Shown: positions 41,054-53,165, counted from the stretch's first letter. The stretch: 64,000 nt of DNA from Mytilus californianus (GCF_021869535.1 NW_026262659.1:1798001-1862000); one strand, 5' to 3'. Program-made: numbers and translations. The notes: a model not told the origin generated them from the sequence alone.

Positions 41054-43022
41054 CACTGCAAACCAGTAAAAGTCTGAAATGGCCTATATCTGTACTGGAC
41101 TGTACTGATTTTTACTCGACCAGTCTGAATTGGTCTGAATTTTAATCAACATTACTCGACCCCAGTCTTAACCATACTCGATTGTACTGATTTGTACTTG
41201 ACCCTTATCTTTGCCATTGAAAATAGTCTGAACTATTACTCGACCAGTCTGAAACAGTCTTGACCCATTCTCGACCTGTACTTGACCTATTTTTTTCAGT
41301 CTAAACCATACTCGACCAAAGGTCTGAACAATACTCGACCAGTCTGAACCATACTAGACCAAATAACCTCTACTTTTTTCTAAATTTTAACTGTTAAAAT
41401 AAATTTCTTTTTAACCGACATGACAACAGCCACAATAAAATAAAGATATATTATAAAAACAGATTTTTACATTCTTACATGATTCTCAGATTTATCGAAT
41501 AGAGATAGTTAAATCAAATTATCTTATATAATAATTTGATTATATTAATTTTAAAGTTTTAGAGTTTTGTTAAAAAAGATTTTCTTTTGCCTAAAAACCA
41601 CACCTATACTGAGGGTAATTAAACCTTGTTAAGGTGCTTCTTGCTTGGCATGTGTTTTTTTTTAAATTAATTTTCCTAAATTCCTAAATAAAAACTACAT
41701 AGGTTTCATGGTTACATACAAAAAAATGTACAATAGCTATATAATTATCTTTTTAATGAGGTAACAACAGTCAACAAAATCACTGAAATTGTTTAACCTT
41801 ATTCTAGAAATATATTTATTATTATAATTTGGGATATATTATATACAATATATATCAAAAAGGGATAAAAATTAAAGAAATTAATAAAATTGTTCTTCTG
41901 ATTAGTGGTGAAGTATAAAGTAATACCTCCTGCTTGGGGCAAACTCATGAAAAAGATCACACCTGGTCAGAGAGTATTAAATTCTAAATAACATTCATTC
42001 AAAATTGCAACATCCTGTGAAACTTAAATCGCAAGGCCTTTTGAATTCACTAGATAAGTAATACGCGAGTTTAAGAAAAATAGGGCTTTCTTTTTACCTG
42101 TAAAACACACATGTACTGAGGTAATTAAACATTGTTAAAGTGCTTCTTGTATGCCATGTCTTTAATTTAGACAAAAATTATTTAAATCTAATTGAAATAA
42201 ATGTTTACTGTAACTTTGGAACACATTTCCTTTTTTAAAAGTTTATCACAGGATTACTATGGAAGTTCTATTATCATGATTATATTAAATTCTTGGTTTA
42301 ACAAAACAAAGGTGTCATTTTTTAAATTTATTAAGTTGCTTTATATGCTATTTTATATATATTTTGATAAAAAAAATGTTTACTGCATTATTAACTAAAC
42401 TCAACTGACACCATAAATCTATACGAGGCTTAAGTTAATGGTGAAAATTGTCCAGTAACCATAAAATATATCTGAAACATTCAAAAAATGTTGAATAACA
42501 TTGAAAATATTAGTCACAATTCAGCTTGTTTTATTTCTATTTTAAAAGTGATATATATGTATGTATATAAGTGTTGATGAATATGGTGATGAAGTTATAT
42601 TATGTTTATTGTGAAATTTTGGTTTCAATGCTATATTGAAGACATTTTTTATTTCAAATTGTTGTTCAAATTTCTAGCCAGGTGAAATAGCTGTTGTTAA
42701 AAACAGTTTTTAAATTGATGAAATACAATAGATAGATACAAAAAATAGGTCTAGGTTGGTTGAGACTTGGTCGAGTATGGTTCAGACTAGGTCGAGTATG
42801 GTTCAGACTAGGTCCGAGCATGGTTAAGACTAGGTCGAGCAAGGTTCAGACGCGTATAAATGGTTAAGTACTGGTCGAGTACAAGTTCAGACTGCTAAGT
42901 ATGGTTCAGACTACAGTCGAGTATTATCAAGTAAATTTCAGACCAATTCAGACTGGTCGAGTAAAAATCAGTACAGTCGAGTACAGATATAGGCCATTTC
43001 AGACTTTTACTGGTTTGTAGTG
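41054..43022. mobile_element. Non-autonomous CACTA-type (EnSpm-like) DNA transposon
   Basis: Ends are CACTGCAAACCAGTAAAAGT (41054) and its inverse ACTTTTACTGGTTTGTAGTG (ending 43022). Both are flanked by TAT (41051-41053 and 43023-43025), a 3-bp target duplication. CACTA superfamily elements start CACT(A/G), duplicate 3 bp and carry many subterminal repeats. Here the first and last 300 bp are full of the word GAACCATACTCGACCAGTCT, its variants and its reverse complement. The 1.35-kb interior has no transposase reading frame; it contains a partial direct duplication (CTGAGG..AATTAAAC near 41618 and 42116). It would need an enzyme supplied in trans. Confidence 0.8.
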
Positions 43023-43094
43023 TATGGCATTGAATTTACAGGTATGTTCAGAACAAGCTCTGTAGCATGCCAGGAAAAAAAATGAGTATTATTA

Positions 43095-43232
43095 GTTACA
43101 CAGTTTACAAATGTCCTAATACGAGAATTAATCGGGTCAATAAAATTAATATCGGGTGAGGCGAAGCCAAACCCGATATGAATTTTATTGACCCAATAAA
43201 TTCCGTATTAGGACAATTGCACACTGTGTAAC
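43095..43232. mobile_element. Hairpin foldback element, arms about 63 bp
   Basis: GTTACACAGTTTACAAATGT, CCTAATACG and ATCGGGTCAATAAAATT in the left arm are mirrored by AATTTTATTGACCCAAT, CGTATTAGG and GCACACTGTGTAAC. The spacer is GAGGCGAAGCCA. Confidence 0.8.
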
Positions 43233-43399
43233 GAATTTATCCAGATTTTGTTATATCACCACGTATTATATTCAAATTCAATTATAAGGACAATATCAAC
43301 CAAATATATTTAGATATTTTATCTAAAACTGTGGAAAATGAAAAATATTAGGACTATAAATAAACTCATCATAGATACCAGGATTGAATTTTTTTATTT

Positions 43400-43660
43400 T
43401 CGCCAGACGCGCGATCCGTCTACAAAAGACTCATCAGTGACGCTCGAATCAAAAAAAGTTAAAAAGGCCAAATAAAGTACGAAGTTGAAGAGCATTGAGT
43501 ACCAAAAATTCCGAAAAGTTTTTGCCAAATACAGCTAAGGTAATCTATTCCTGAGGTAGAAAAGCCTTAATATTTCAAAAATTCAAAGTTTTGTTAACAG
43601 TTAATTTATAATTATGACCATATCAATGATAATTCATGTAAGCAACTCTTGACTTAATAA
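43400..43660 (+). repeat. Family D repeat
   Basis: CGCCAGACGCGCG, AAGACTCATCAGTGACGCTC, GAAGTTGAAGAGCATTGAG and TACAGCTAAGGTAATCTATTC, as in other mussel copies; partner of 35765-36000. The end of the same family (GGCTGGTGATACC...GTGGTATCGACC) appears at 44850-44900. Confidence 0.75.
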
Positions 43661-44840
43661 AATATTGCACTGAAATTTATCAGGACAATATCAGCCAATC
43701 AATTTCCAAGAAATTACTCTGAATCAGGATAAAAATATTTATTTCAATAATTTATAGCAATGATATTTATTTTTTATTTATTTTCTAATTTATTCAAATT
43801 TTTTATAGAAAAATCAAATTCCCGATAAAATATAAAGTGTATTTTTAGTGTAAATGAAAAGTCATCGAGCTTAGCAGTGCTAATTAAGTTTGGTAGAATC
43901 GCTTTATTTTTTATAGTGGTATTATCAATATGAAATATTACAATTAATATTGGGAACACAACAAATATTAACTGAGAGTAAAAAAAGTTCTAAATTAGAT
44001 ACCTATTTACTCATAACAATTTAAATCATTCTGTCTCGTTTCAGACCCAGAATATGACACAATTGCAATAAATATGAGAGACATAAGCAAAAACAGCCCT
44101 ATAAAGTTTATGTTAGGGTCTTGAATGATTTGTTCGATCTAAATCACTTTCGTATAGACGATTTCAAAATAATGTACCACCATTCGTGCTATAAATCAAA
44201 CACTAACAGGCACAACTGGAGTGATAGCCAAAAATTTAGCATGTCGACTTTGACTGAGGGAGTTTGATGTTCAGAATAAAGAAGAATTTGTTATGACCTT
44301 TAACCAAAAAAAAAATGAACTTTAACAAAAAATAATGTATCTACAATGCCGATGTTTGTTAAAAAAAACAATGCCGATGTTTGTTAAAAAAAACGTATGT
44401 GTAATGAAACGATGTATTCGATCTATCAACTAAACATGGGGAATAGTAGTGTAAAACAGAGAAAATACGAATTCTGATACAACTGCAAATAAAAGCTGCG
44501 ATTACAGATTTTGAAGCCGATCTTTATTATTATCAAGAATCCATATCTAATTGTCACTGCTGGATATGTATACCTCAACCTAATTTATCTATGAAGTTCT
44601 ACTTTTGCTGTAGAAAGATTAGTGTTACAAACTTATGAAAAGGTCCTTTTGTTAGACATTCCAAATAACGATTTTTGCATTTATAAAATAATATTGTTAG
44701 ATGCTTTGTCTGATTGAACATATGCTATAATTGGTCCATAAATAAAGATTTGAAATTTGAAGTAAATGTCTACTAAGTTTTATAACATCACAATTTAATC
44801 ACACTATAATCCGTATTTTTATGCCTATATCGAAGGACTG
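43660..44840. other. No recognisable gene
   Basis: AT-rich. A 25-bp word starting CAATGCCGATGTTTG is exactly repeated twice at 44344-44393. Confidence 0.45.
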
Positions 44841-44904
44841 AGCTTTTTCGGCTGGTGATACCATTGAGACAGTCAACTGCAGTGGTATCGACCTGGTTGT
44901 AGTA

Positions 44905-46005
44905 ATAGCATTAAAAAGTACCTAGTTTACTGCATTAGACATGTACAATGCACATGTCAACAACTAATATGTGTTCAGTGATGCTCAAGACAATATTAAT
45001 AAAATTCAAAACCTTATACAAACTTTGAAACGCTTAGATAACCAAAAAGTATAACTATAAACTGCTGACACATAGATGTGTCTCGCCTTTATGGTGTGTC
45101 GATTGTATAATGTTAAGGGTGAAATTAAAATTGCAATGATTTAACATGTAAACTATGCAAAAAGCCAAAAGAAATGATCCATTACTGAAAGTGCAGGGCT
45201 AAATAATCTCTATGGAATTGATAAATTCCAGTACTTATACTACTGCATACCAAAAACTATTGCCTTACCATTATTTGTTAACCTTAAAACTGATCTTATC
45301 ACAAACTTGATCACGAAATCTAAGCAAACGTTTCAATGTGAATAGACAATGATTGAGGGGGAATGTATCTCAGGTGGTTCTCCTCATCACAAACTAATAA
45401 ATTTTGGACGCCGCCGACGCCGCTAGAAACAGAACGTATTGGTCTCGAGTCATCGACTTTGTTGGGTCAAGGCAACAGACGGATGAATCGGGGCTCTGAA
45501 GATGGAGATCCATTCCTGAATTTCCAATTCCTAAGCTATTGTCAAATAAACAGAAAATCAACCAAGTGTGTCCAATTCCGTGTTAAGCATGAGGTGACAA
45601 AACAGCTTAAGCCGTTTATCCTATGTTCGCACCAAGTCCCGCTCTGAAGTCATGTAATTCCCTAATTGTTTCTCTTCGTTGGTAAATTTCAATTAATTTA
45701 TTAGTTTTAGACATAAGGATTCTACTGTCTAATCATTTACAACAATAACTGTATTACTTTACCCTTGGTGTCAGAATAGCAAAATCACGGAAATTGAATC
45801 AACCTTTATATCAAAAGGGAAATGGTGACGATGCAAAAAAACTTCATGAATTTAATTTAATGAAAAGACAGACATAGGTTTGCACTTGTGCTCAGTTGCT
45901 TTGTGAATAATGGTACCTTGTTTTTCTAAAGGTCATGACAAGTTATATTCAAGGCTTTGTCCTTCAAATCCTTAATAATATAAGCAAAAAGCTGAGGTGT
46001 GACTG
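44905..46005. other. No secure gene; possible small ORF and repeat traces
   Basis: 45060-45090 (ACACATAGATGTGTCTCGCC) recurs at 56820 and is a mussel repeat word. An open stretch 45363-45647 (94 codons) has no family signature and no splice or poly(A) context, so I do not call it a gene. Confidence 0.4.
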
Positions 46006-46011
46006 AATTAC

Positions 46012-46086
46012 CTGCCATGACTATGGAAACCAATACTATTAAAACAGTTCGACCAATACGCTTCGGAGCTTTGTTCTGTTCATCAT
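46012..46086 (-). CDS. Possible single exon of a host gene, membrane segment
   Basis: On the minus strand TTATTTTTTGCAG is followed by a 75-bp block and then GTAATT. In one frame the block is fully open: basic and polar DEQNKAPKRIGR followed by hydrophobic TVLIVLVSIVMAG, the pattern of a membrane anchor with a cytoplasmic positive patch. The exon would be phase-symmetric (2 bases, 24 codons, 1 base). No partner exon was located. The support is only splice-like edges plus a sensible peptide. Confidence 0.3.
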
Positions 46087-46099
46087 CTGCAAAAAATAA

Positions 46100-46615
46100 C
46101 AAAGTTATAAAAAGTTCACCCTTTATTAAAAAAAGCCATTAATTATGTTTGATGGTTATATGTTAAATTCGTAATAACTTCTATTCAGCAGTACATGTGC
46201 TATGATAGTTCGTCACCATTTGTTCACATTGACATGTTTTAAGTAGTGTTTCAAATATAGCAAGTGTATATGATCAATGACTGTTTTAGAGGACACTTGG
46301 AAGTTGAATACATTTGTTTTTCTTATGTTGAAAAAAACTTTTAAATGAATACGGGTGATGTATTGTTTCAATGTTCAACATACAGAATGAGAACAATCCT
46401 GCTTTGTTAAAAACACACTGACTGCGATAAATTACACAGAAGTATGTATATCACTTAAATGATAAATGTTATATATGGTTAAAATAATAGTAAATGAATT
46501 AACTGTTCAACTTTTCTATACGAGTTATTTATATATTAAGATGAAACAGAATGTGTTACTTTAAAACAAATCTTTCACATAAGATACATTGATAATATAT
46601 TTTGACTTAACGATA
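46100..46615. other. No recognisable gene
   Basis: AT-rich spacer. Confidence 0.4.
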
Positions 46616-47269
46616 TCCCACCCGGCACGCAACGTCATTTCAACGTTGAAATGTTGTTGATATTTCGTCATGACGTTGCTTCAACGTTGTTTCAACGTTG
46701 TAACAGCAACGTCGAAGTTATGTTGCAGAAAGTAAGTTGATTCAACGTTGAATTTTCAATGTTGAAATTAGGTTGAAATAAATTTGTTGTTTCAACGTTA
46801 AATGTTGGTTGACATGTCGACGATGGAGGTTCTTCCAGAAAAAAAATTGTATGCATCGGTGTAAAACATTATCCAACATCATCGTTAGAGGTGAATCATT
46901 ATAGTTATACATCCTTTGTATCAACAAAAGTTCATAAATAAGGATTTTGCTATGAAAAATTGTAATCAATGTTTCTTTCATTTTTTTTTGTACAAGATCT
47001 AGTAAAATTAGGAATATTCCAAATCCGGGACGTTTATCAAAATCATAAAAGTGTACAAATTTAAATTATCATTCATCGAAATATGCTACTAACTAATTTG
47101 TTATAACCGGAAATATTTTAATCAAAGATAAGACACAGCATGTGAAATTAACTGATACACGAGGATTAGCACTTCCAATAATATATTGATAAAATTATCA
47201 CGTGACATGATGCTGATTAATGTATGACCACACGTGTGTGACCGCCTTTTTCAAACGCGGAAATTGTAT

Positions 47270-48955
47270 AGGAATTTTCCTGGACAATATTTAGAACCGT
47301 TTTCAGCAAAGAAGAATTCATAGAAATGTAAGTGTTTCTTTAAATTATTATCCGTTGCTGTACTAACTGTTTTTTAATGCTTGTATGATGTTAACATGGG
47401 GAGATTATAAATGCACAAACGTACGTGTATATTTTGAAAATCTCGCCATAGTGTATGTTGTAAAGATAACATTACTGACTTCAGTGTTTACATCGTCTTT
47501 TTTGTTGTACGTTCAAATTTATGACTACACTTCTATATACATATGTACTACAATCTGGAAACACCATACTCAGCCTACATACAGCTCATTTTAGTTATCA
47601 AGTTACTGCTGATTTGTTAAAGAAAAGGAACTTTTGCGAAGTAAGATTATCATTTCCCCCTTTTTTATCTAAAATTTTAACCCGTCATCCATAATCACAC
47701 TATTTTAATTATTGTCAACTATGCTCTGAAATTTTTAATAATTTCTTTTTACTCTTCAATCGAATTTTACAAATTTAAAATATTGCTTGGCGATGATCAT
47801 CGATGTTATTCTTATTTTTTGCACAGGTATTCGAGACAGAACAGTAACTTAGGAAAGGGACAGATCAGTAACTTAGGAAAGAAAGATTTAAGGATAAAAG
47901 TAATAGCTGTCAAGGTATGTATTTTTCTAAAATTTTTCACATTTTTGATTATCAATAATCAGTATGTATGTTGGATTGCCTGTGTTGTTTGTGTGAACTT
48001 TGTGATTTGAATTGATTTCTATGCTCTATATGGGCCCTTTTGATTTGATTTGATTTGATTTGGATTAATATTTTTTTTTTAATGCATATCAAATTTAAAA
48101 CATAACCTCTGCAATCAATAAGACAGGTGGTATTGTTACAATAGATCCTGGTGTTCGAGATGGGTGGCATTGTTACAATAGATCTTGGTATTCAAGATGG
48201 GTGGCATTGTTACAATAGATTCTGGTGCTCGAAATAGGTGGCATTTTAACAGTAGATCCTGGTGCTCGAGATGGGTGGTATTGTTACAATAGATCCTGGT
48301 GTTCGATATGGGTGGCATTGTTACAATAGATCCTGGTGCTCGAGATGGGTGGCATTGTTACAATAGATCCTGGTGCTTGAGATGGGTGGCATTTTAACAA
48401 TAGATACTGGTGCTCGAGATGGGTGGCATTGTTACAATAGATCCTGGTGCTCGAGATGGGTGGCATTTGTACATCAGATCCTGGTGCTCGAGATAGGTGG
48501 CATTTTAACAATAGATCCTGGTGCTCGAGATGGGTGGCATTGTTATAATAGATCCTGGTGCTTGAGATGGGTGGCATTGTTACAATAGATCGTGGTGGCC
48601 AAAATAGGTGGCATTTGATCGTGGTGCTCGAGATAGGCCGCATTGCTACATTGTACATGTACAGGAGCGAAAAAAATGGTAAAAAAGGATCCGCTATTAT
48701 ATAAACCAGTAAATTATTTTAAAAAAAAACTGGCCTATATAACATTTTATTCCCTGCCTTTGACGTTCTACGTAATTGCTAAGTCATGTTTACAAAATAT
48801 TATTTGTGTTTGTTTTTTCAGGAAGAGTAATGGAGGCCTACACAAAGATAACAGAAGCTGAATTAAAGAAGGATTGTGCACCAGAAATGGTTGGAGGAGT
48901 TTAGAGACTACAATTCATTTTCACGAAAATAATAAAAATTGATTAAGAGATTATT
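47270..48955 (+). CDS. Possible three-exon small gene inside the TIR element
   Basis: Exon 1 ends ...GAAAT at 47327 before GTAAGT. Exon 2 is 47827-47914, between TTTTTTGCACAG and GTATGT. Exon 3 starts at 48822 after TGTTTTTTCAG, and AATAAA lies at 48931-48936. Joining exon 1 to exon 2 makes an ATG across the junction (AT|G). It is followed by an open frame through exon 2 and a TAA six bases into exon 3, giving about 32 codons. The peptide is basic (starts MYSRQNSNLGKG, ends IKVIAVKEE) and its DNA contains a near-repeat CAGTAACTTAGGAAAG. Exon 1 start is not determined. It could equally be a non-coding transcript or chance splice-like sites. Intron 2 carries a minisatellite. Confidence 0.35.
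48121..48655. repeat. 37-bp minisatellite, about 14 units
   Basis: GATCCTGGTGCTCGAGATGG recurs every 37 bp, for example at 48144, 48181 and 48218, with small variants (GTTCGAGATGG, GCTTGAGATGG, TTTTAACA for TTGTTACA). It leaves all frames partly open on both strands because 37 is not a multiple of three, which explains several overlapping ORFs that are not genes. Confidence 0.93.
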
Positions 48956-49107
48956 TGTATTCATTTACCAGATCACCTTTTGGCTCTATTTAATTTAGCT
49001 TTTGTCACAACTTGACATCTGTTGTACTGTTTTTTTCCAAATCTTGCTGATGTCCTCTGTAGAGTCATGTGGCTTCAATATCTTGTGTGGTTACTCACTA
49101 TTATAGA

Positions 49108-49330
49108 TATAAGAAGATGTGGTATGATTTCCAATGAGACAAATATCCACCAGAGTCCAATTGACGTGGAGGTCACTAAACGAACTTCAACAATAAGCAC
49201 ACACCACACCGTATAGACCACAATAGAAGACCCGGACACAATACACCCTTCAATAATGAAACGAGAAAAACCAACCGCCTAAATTTGTTACGACAAACAC
49301 ATGTGACAGATGAACCAACAACAAGCAACG
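49108..49330 (+). repeat. Family A repeat, plus copy
   Basis: GAAGATGTGGTATGATTTCC, then CACCAGAGTCCAATTGACG and GAAACGAGAAAAACCAACCG. It is inserted beside the right subterminal repeats of the TIR element. Confidence 0.8.
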
Positions 49331-49764
49331 TATTGCTTATTTCAACATGAAAGAATGTTGTTGCAATATTAGGGTGTCGTTGTTCCAATGTTAAGTTTCA
49401 ACCTATATTCAATCAAAAATCAACGTTGATACAATGTTGAAAATATAACGTTGTTTCAACGTCAGATATTCAACGTTGTGTCAACTTTCAAAACCAACCG
49501 TTATTTCAACGTCTTTTCAACGTTACAGATCAACGTTGATTCAACGTTGTTTCAACGTTGAAATGCCTGCTGGGTATGTTTTCATAACTACAAGGATCCT
49601 AGACAAACAAAAAATCTTGCTTCATGTCTAAATCATTAAGGATCATTTATATACAGTTCAAATTGATTGTTGTTTTTATTTAATTGTACGGTTTCCGGTT
49701 CGAATAGTAAAAAGAATGGACAACGTCGATACAGATATCTGTTTAAGGGTGGGATTAACCACAC

Positions 49765-50015
49765 ATTTCAAACGAGAGTGCAAACTTTGAAATATCTCGC
49801 CTTCTTTACTGATCATGATTGAATTAAGACTTTACATCAAGTATCACACATTTAGACTTTACTTCAGGTATCTTACATTTAGACTTTACGACAGGTATCA
49901 CATAAACTAAACATAACCAAGGATATATGTCCATGAGGTCATGGTCAGATGAAACCTCTCAGCGAGGCATATACATCTTAAAATCATTCTTATAACTCAA
50001 TCAATACGTAACATT
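49765..50015. repeat. Mussel-type intergenic repeat (family G)
   Basis: ACATTTAGACTTTACTTCAGG-type words repeat three times (49848-49895), followed by GTCCATGAGGTCATGGTCAG, recognised as a common mussel repeat. Confidence 0.5.
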
Positions 50016-51450
50016 CGTGTATTTTCACGCCACAAAGACTTCATAAACATGTTATGAGGAAGAACGACCGAGTCGACACGACATAAGTTTTATGGTCATC
50101 ATAACGAAACAGTTGCTGATAAGATGTGTCTATGTGTTTTATCCCGTAAGCGACATGTATCGTGCCCTTCGATCTTAAGATACAAGAAAACTGGTGTGAT
50201 CTCCTAATTTATCGATTTTGTTCCATTCACGTTGTTAAATTGTGATTCAGTATGGATTCGCAACTTCGGACTAAAAAATCATATATATTAAAATGAGAAA
50301 AGGTGTCGAGATCGAGATACTTCATTCATTATTTTGATAAGCAATATCATACAACTGTTGGAAAAGTTTTTTTCTTTCATTAAATGTCTTTAAAATGAAA
50401 AGCATACAACATAGCTTGACATTTCAAACCTTACGTTGTATGGATGGTAGATCTTGTTTATATTCATACCTTGAAATAATACAGCTATGTCAGTTTCAGT
50501 TTCATTCTTTTGTCTGAAAGATAAAAATCTAACATTTTATGAATAAAAGGATGCGCTCAGAATACATCGCTGCGAAAGCAGCACAACAACATAATCAAAG
50601 CATCGTGGATATTGTGATCCTGCCAATTTTGTACCTAGTCTGACATTTTTCTGACCATACTTTCAATATTTCTTTTGTAATTTTCATTTCCATAATCTCA
50701 CTGTAAAATTTCTATTCTATTGCCCTAAGATTGAGAATATTGCAATATTGATGCAAATTATTTTGGTATTTCAATTGAAGACACTGTGAGAGATTTTTAC
50801 TTCTTCTTCCTTTTATTTTTTTATCTTTGGCAAATAAATGATTTTGACAAGAATATTAACATGGTTATATGTCATTTAAATACTAATCGGTTTCATAATT
50901 TCCAGAAAGAGGCATTGCAAATGCCCTTTCTCAAAAACAACCAAAAGAATTACGAATTATTATCTAAATTGGTGTTCATTCCTTATTACGAAAACAATAC
51001 ACTTCCTGTATTCAAATATACATGTACAAATACCTAATGCTGAAATATTTCAAATTACTGTTAAATTGCAATATAATGGGGAATGTACATTCAAACAAAT
51101 GTTATTGCAGAAAATGCTCAGGTAAGAGTTATTCAACTGTGTTTATTGTTTCAACCAAATTACTGATAATTGTAACTTAAAAAGACCTTAGTTATTAACT
51201 TATTTCAGATGATTATGACACTGATTTTACAAATGAAATATAATCTGGTTTCACTTTTTATACATATTTTATATTAGTCTTTTCTTTGAAAAAAAACACA
51301 TCTCATTAATCAGTCAGCTTTCACACAAAATTAACTTTACATTTTATGTAGTGTTGATCAAAATAAATAACAGGTACACTATGCAGGTCAAGATTTTAGG
51401 TATTAAGTTAGATATGTAATAAATTGAATTCACAAATTGTTGACCTCATT
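50015..51450. other. No recognisable gene
   Basis: About 1.4 kb AT-rich. The open stretch at 50786-51037 has no family signature. Confidence 0.45.
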
Positions 51451-51453
51451 ACG

Positions 51454-51583
51454 AGTATGATTATCAACTGTCATGAAATTAATTGTGGTCAATCAAGACT
51501 GCATTAGAATGGAGTTGATTCCAATTAATGCTTACACTTTTGAGTGTAATTGTTAGAAAATAATGACAGTTGATAATCATACT
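51454..51583. mobile_element. 130-bp MITE with perfect 21-bp inverted ends
   Basis: AGTATGATTATCAACTGTCA plus T at 51454-51474 is the exact reverse complement of 51563-51583. The interior is AT-rich and non-coding. Confidence 0.7.
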
Positions 51584-51584
51584 G

Positions 51585-52310
51585 GTATTGTATCAATACT
51601 CTTATTTGCCTAATGAAAGAATGGGAATAATAGCTTTTAAAAAAAGTGTGGGAATCAACTCTGATATCAATTACATCTTGAACCAAACTTTATTCAATGG
51701 CTTACACGAACATTGGATACTGATAAAACCCTTTCCTAATTTCTTATCAACTGCTTGAATTTGATCAATAACTTTTTCACATTAATAAATAAATGGCAAT
51801 TTATTAATTAAATCTTTATTTACAAAGGAACTATATGTAAGTGTATATCTAAAATAAAGAAGTTGTTTGTCCAACCTTTTCTTTATTTAAGGACTAATAA
51901 CATATTAGAAGTTGACAGTTGATGATCAAAATGGTGTATAATGTTTCTGCAAGTAATAGAAACACATAATTATTTTCATGATATGTCATCAACTTAGATA
52001 CAAGCATGAATATGTTCGGTACAGACAAAAAGACTGTGTCCCTAAGGGTGCATATAGCAGGAATCAATACAACGTATCGTTAACCTTTAAACGATCATAT
52101 CATGTCAACTTTAGAAACTATTCGTCGTTTTAGGACCTTTCTAAAGGTTTCAATTTTTTGCTGCATTTTGGCATGATTTTGTCGTCTAGAATTTTGGCCA
52201 TACAATACATAACTTTTTTTATTTTATGGCATACACTGCTGATAAAAATTTAATTTATGAGCCTTTCAATCTTTTCTATCAAATTCATAATGGTTTTAGT
52301 TTTCACGTTA
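51585..52310. other. No recognisable gene
   Basis: AT-rich spacer; no supportable feature. Confidence 0.4.
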
Positions 52311-52312
52311 TG

Positions 52313-52408
52313 TTATAGATAATGCATATTTTAAGGTTTTTCCTGTCGCATGACACACCCCAAGGTGTGCAATGCGACAAGAAAAACCTTAACATATGCC
52401 CTATCTGA
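52313..52408. mobile_element. Hairpin foldback element, arms about 45 bp
   Basis: GCATATTTTAAGGTTTTTCC, TGTCGCATGACACACC in the left arm; GGTGTGCAATGCGACA and GAAAAACCTTAACATATGC in the right arm. The spacer is only CCAA-sized. Confidence 0.8.
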
Positions 52409-52409
52409 C

Positions 52410-53040
52410 TTACATACCGTAAAAAATTACTGCGTTCTTCAAAGATTTGCGGGAAAATGTATCCCATTTAACCGATCACATTAAATTGGGATATTCTTTA
52501 AGGTATAACAAAGTCCACTTATAATGTGAAATTAAACTCATTTATCTAGATATAAAAATATAAATATCTATATATAATCACTATTCAGTTTAATCAAAAT
52601 TTTACTGTAATGGCATGAAGCAAGAAATAAAACAATTGTTTCGGTTTATGAAAAATACAAATCACTTGTTAAGAAATTTATTATATTAACTTTATAAAAG
52701 GGGGTGTAGTGGTTTTTTTCTCTAGTTTTATGACATTTTACCGCGATAAATCAAAATAATTTTCAAAATTTATGGGAAAAAATGGTTTTCTCTTTTTTGC
52801 CTCGCAATACAAGTTTTCTTAAACAATTGAGAATCAGGATAGCATATTGGGAAAGCCGGTGACATTGAAGATTCCCTTCCGGTGGTCACGCGGGAAAGGG
52901 AAAGATAATCTAAAAATTTTGTGGTGGAGCTGTAATCACCGTCTAAACAAAATCGTAGCCTGTGATTCAGACAATAAATTTATCAAAACACCTTACTATT
53001 CAACACTATTTGCGGTTTAATTTTCATCAGAAGAGATTAT
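52410..53040. other. No recognisable gene
   Basis: AT-rich spacer. Confidence 0.4.
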
Positions 53041-53165
53041 ATTATATTGTTATCCATTCGTTTGATGTGTTTGAGCTTTTGAATTTGCCATTTACTTAGG
53101 AACTTTCCGTTTAGAATTTTCCTCGGAGTTCGGTATTTTTGTAATTTTACTTTTTACTGCAAACA
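53040..53165 (-). repeat. Family B repeat, truncated minus copy
   Basis: The minus strand gives AAAAAGTAAAATTACAAAAA, CCGAACTCCGAGGAAAATTC and AAGCTCAAACACATCAAACG, stopping where other copies continue. Confidence 0.8.

Larger units (their letters stand above)
46620..49576. mobile_element. TIR element with TTCAACGTTGA subterminal repeats
   Basis: The left end reads ACCCGGCACGCAACG and then ATTTCAACGTTGAAATG; the right end, inverted, reads ACCCAGCAGGCATTTCAACG. Between these ends and the interior, both sides (46635-46800 and 49335-49565) are packed with the palindromic word TTCAACGTTGA and variants. The architecture is that of a DNA transposon with subterminal repeats. No target duplication is obvious and no transposase was found, so the superfamily is open. 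The interior holds a possible three-exon gene and a family A insertion (49108-49330). Confidence 0.55.

Noticed and set aside
45363-45647. 94-codon ORF
   Set aside because: No family signature, no splice sites, no poly(A) signal nearby, and composition like the surroundings.
48284-48658. 124-codon ORF with HLEHQDLL repeats
   Set aside because: Produced by the 37-bp minisatellite; the period is not a multiple of three, so the frame rotates.
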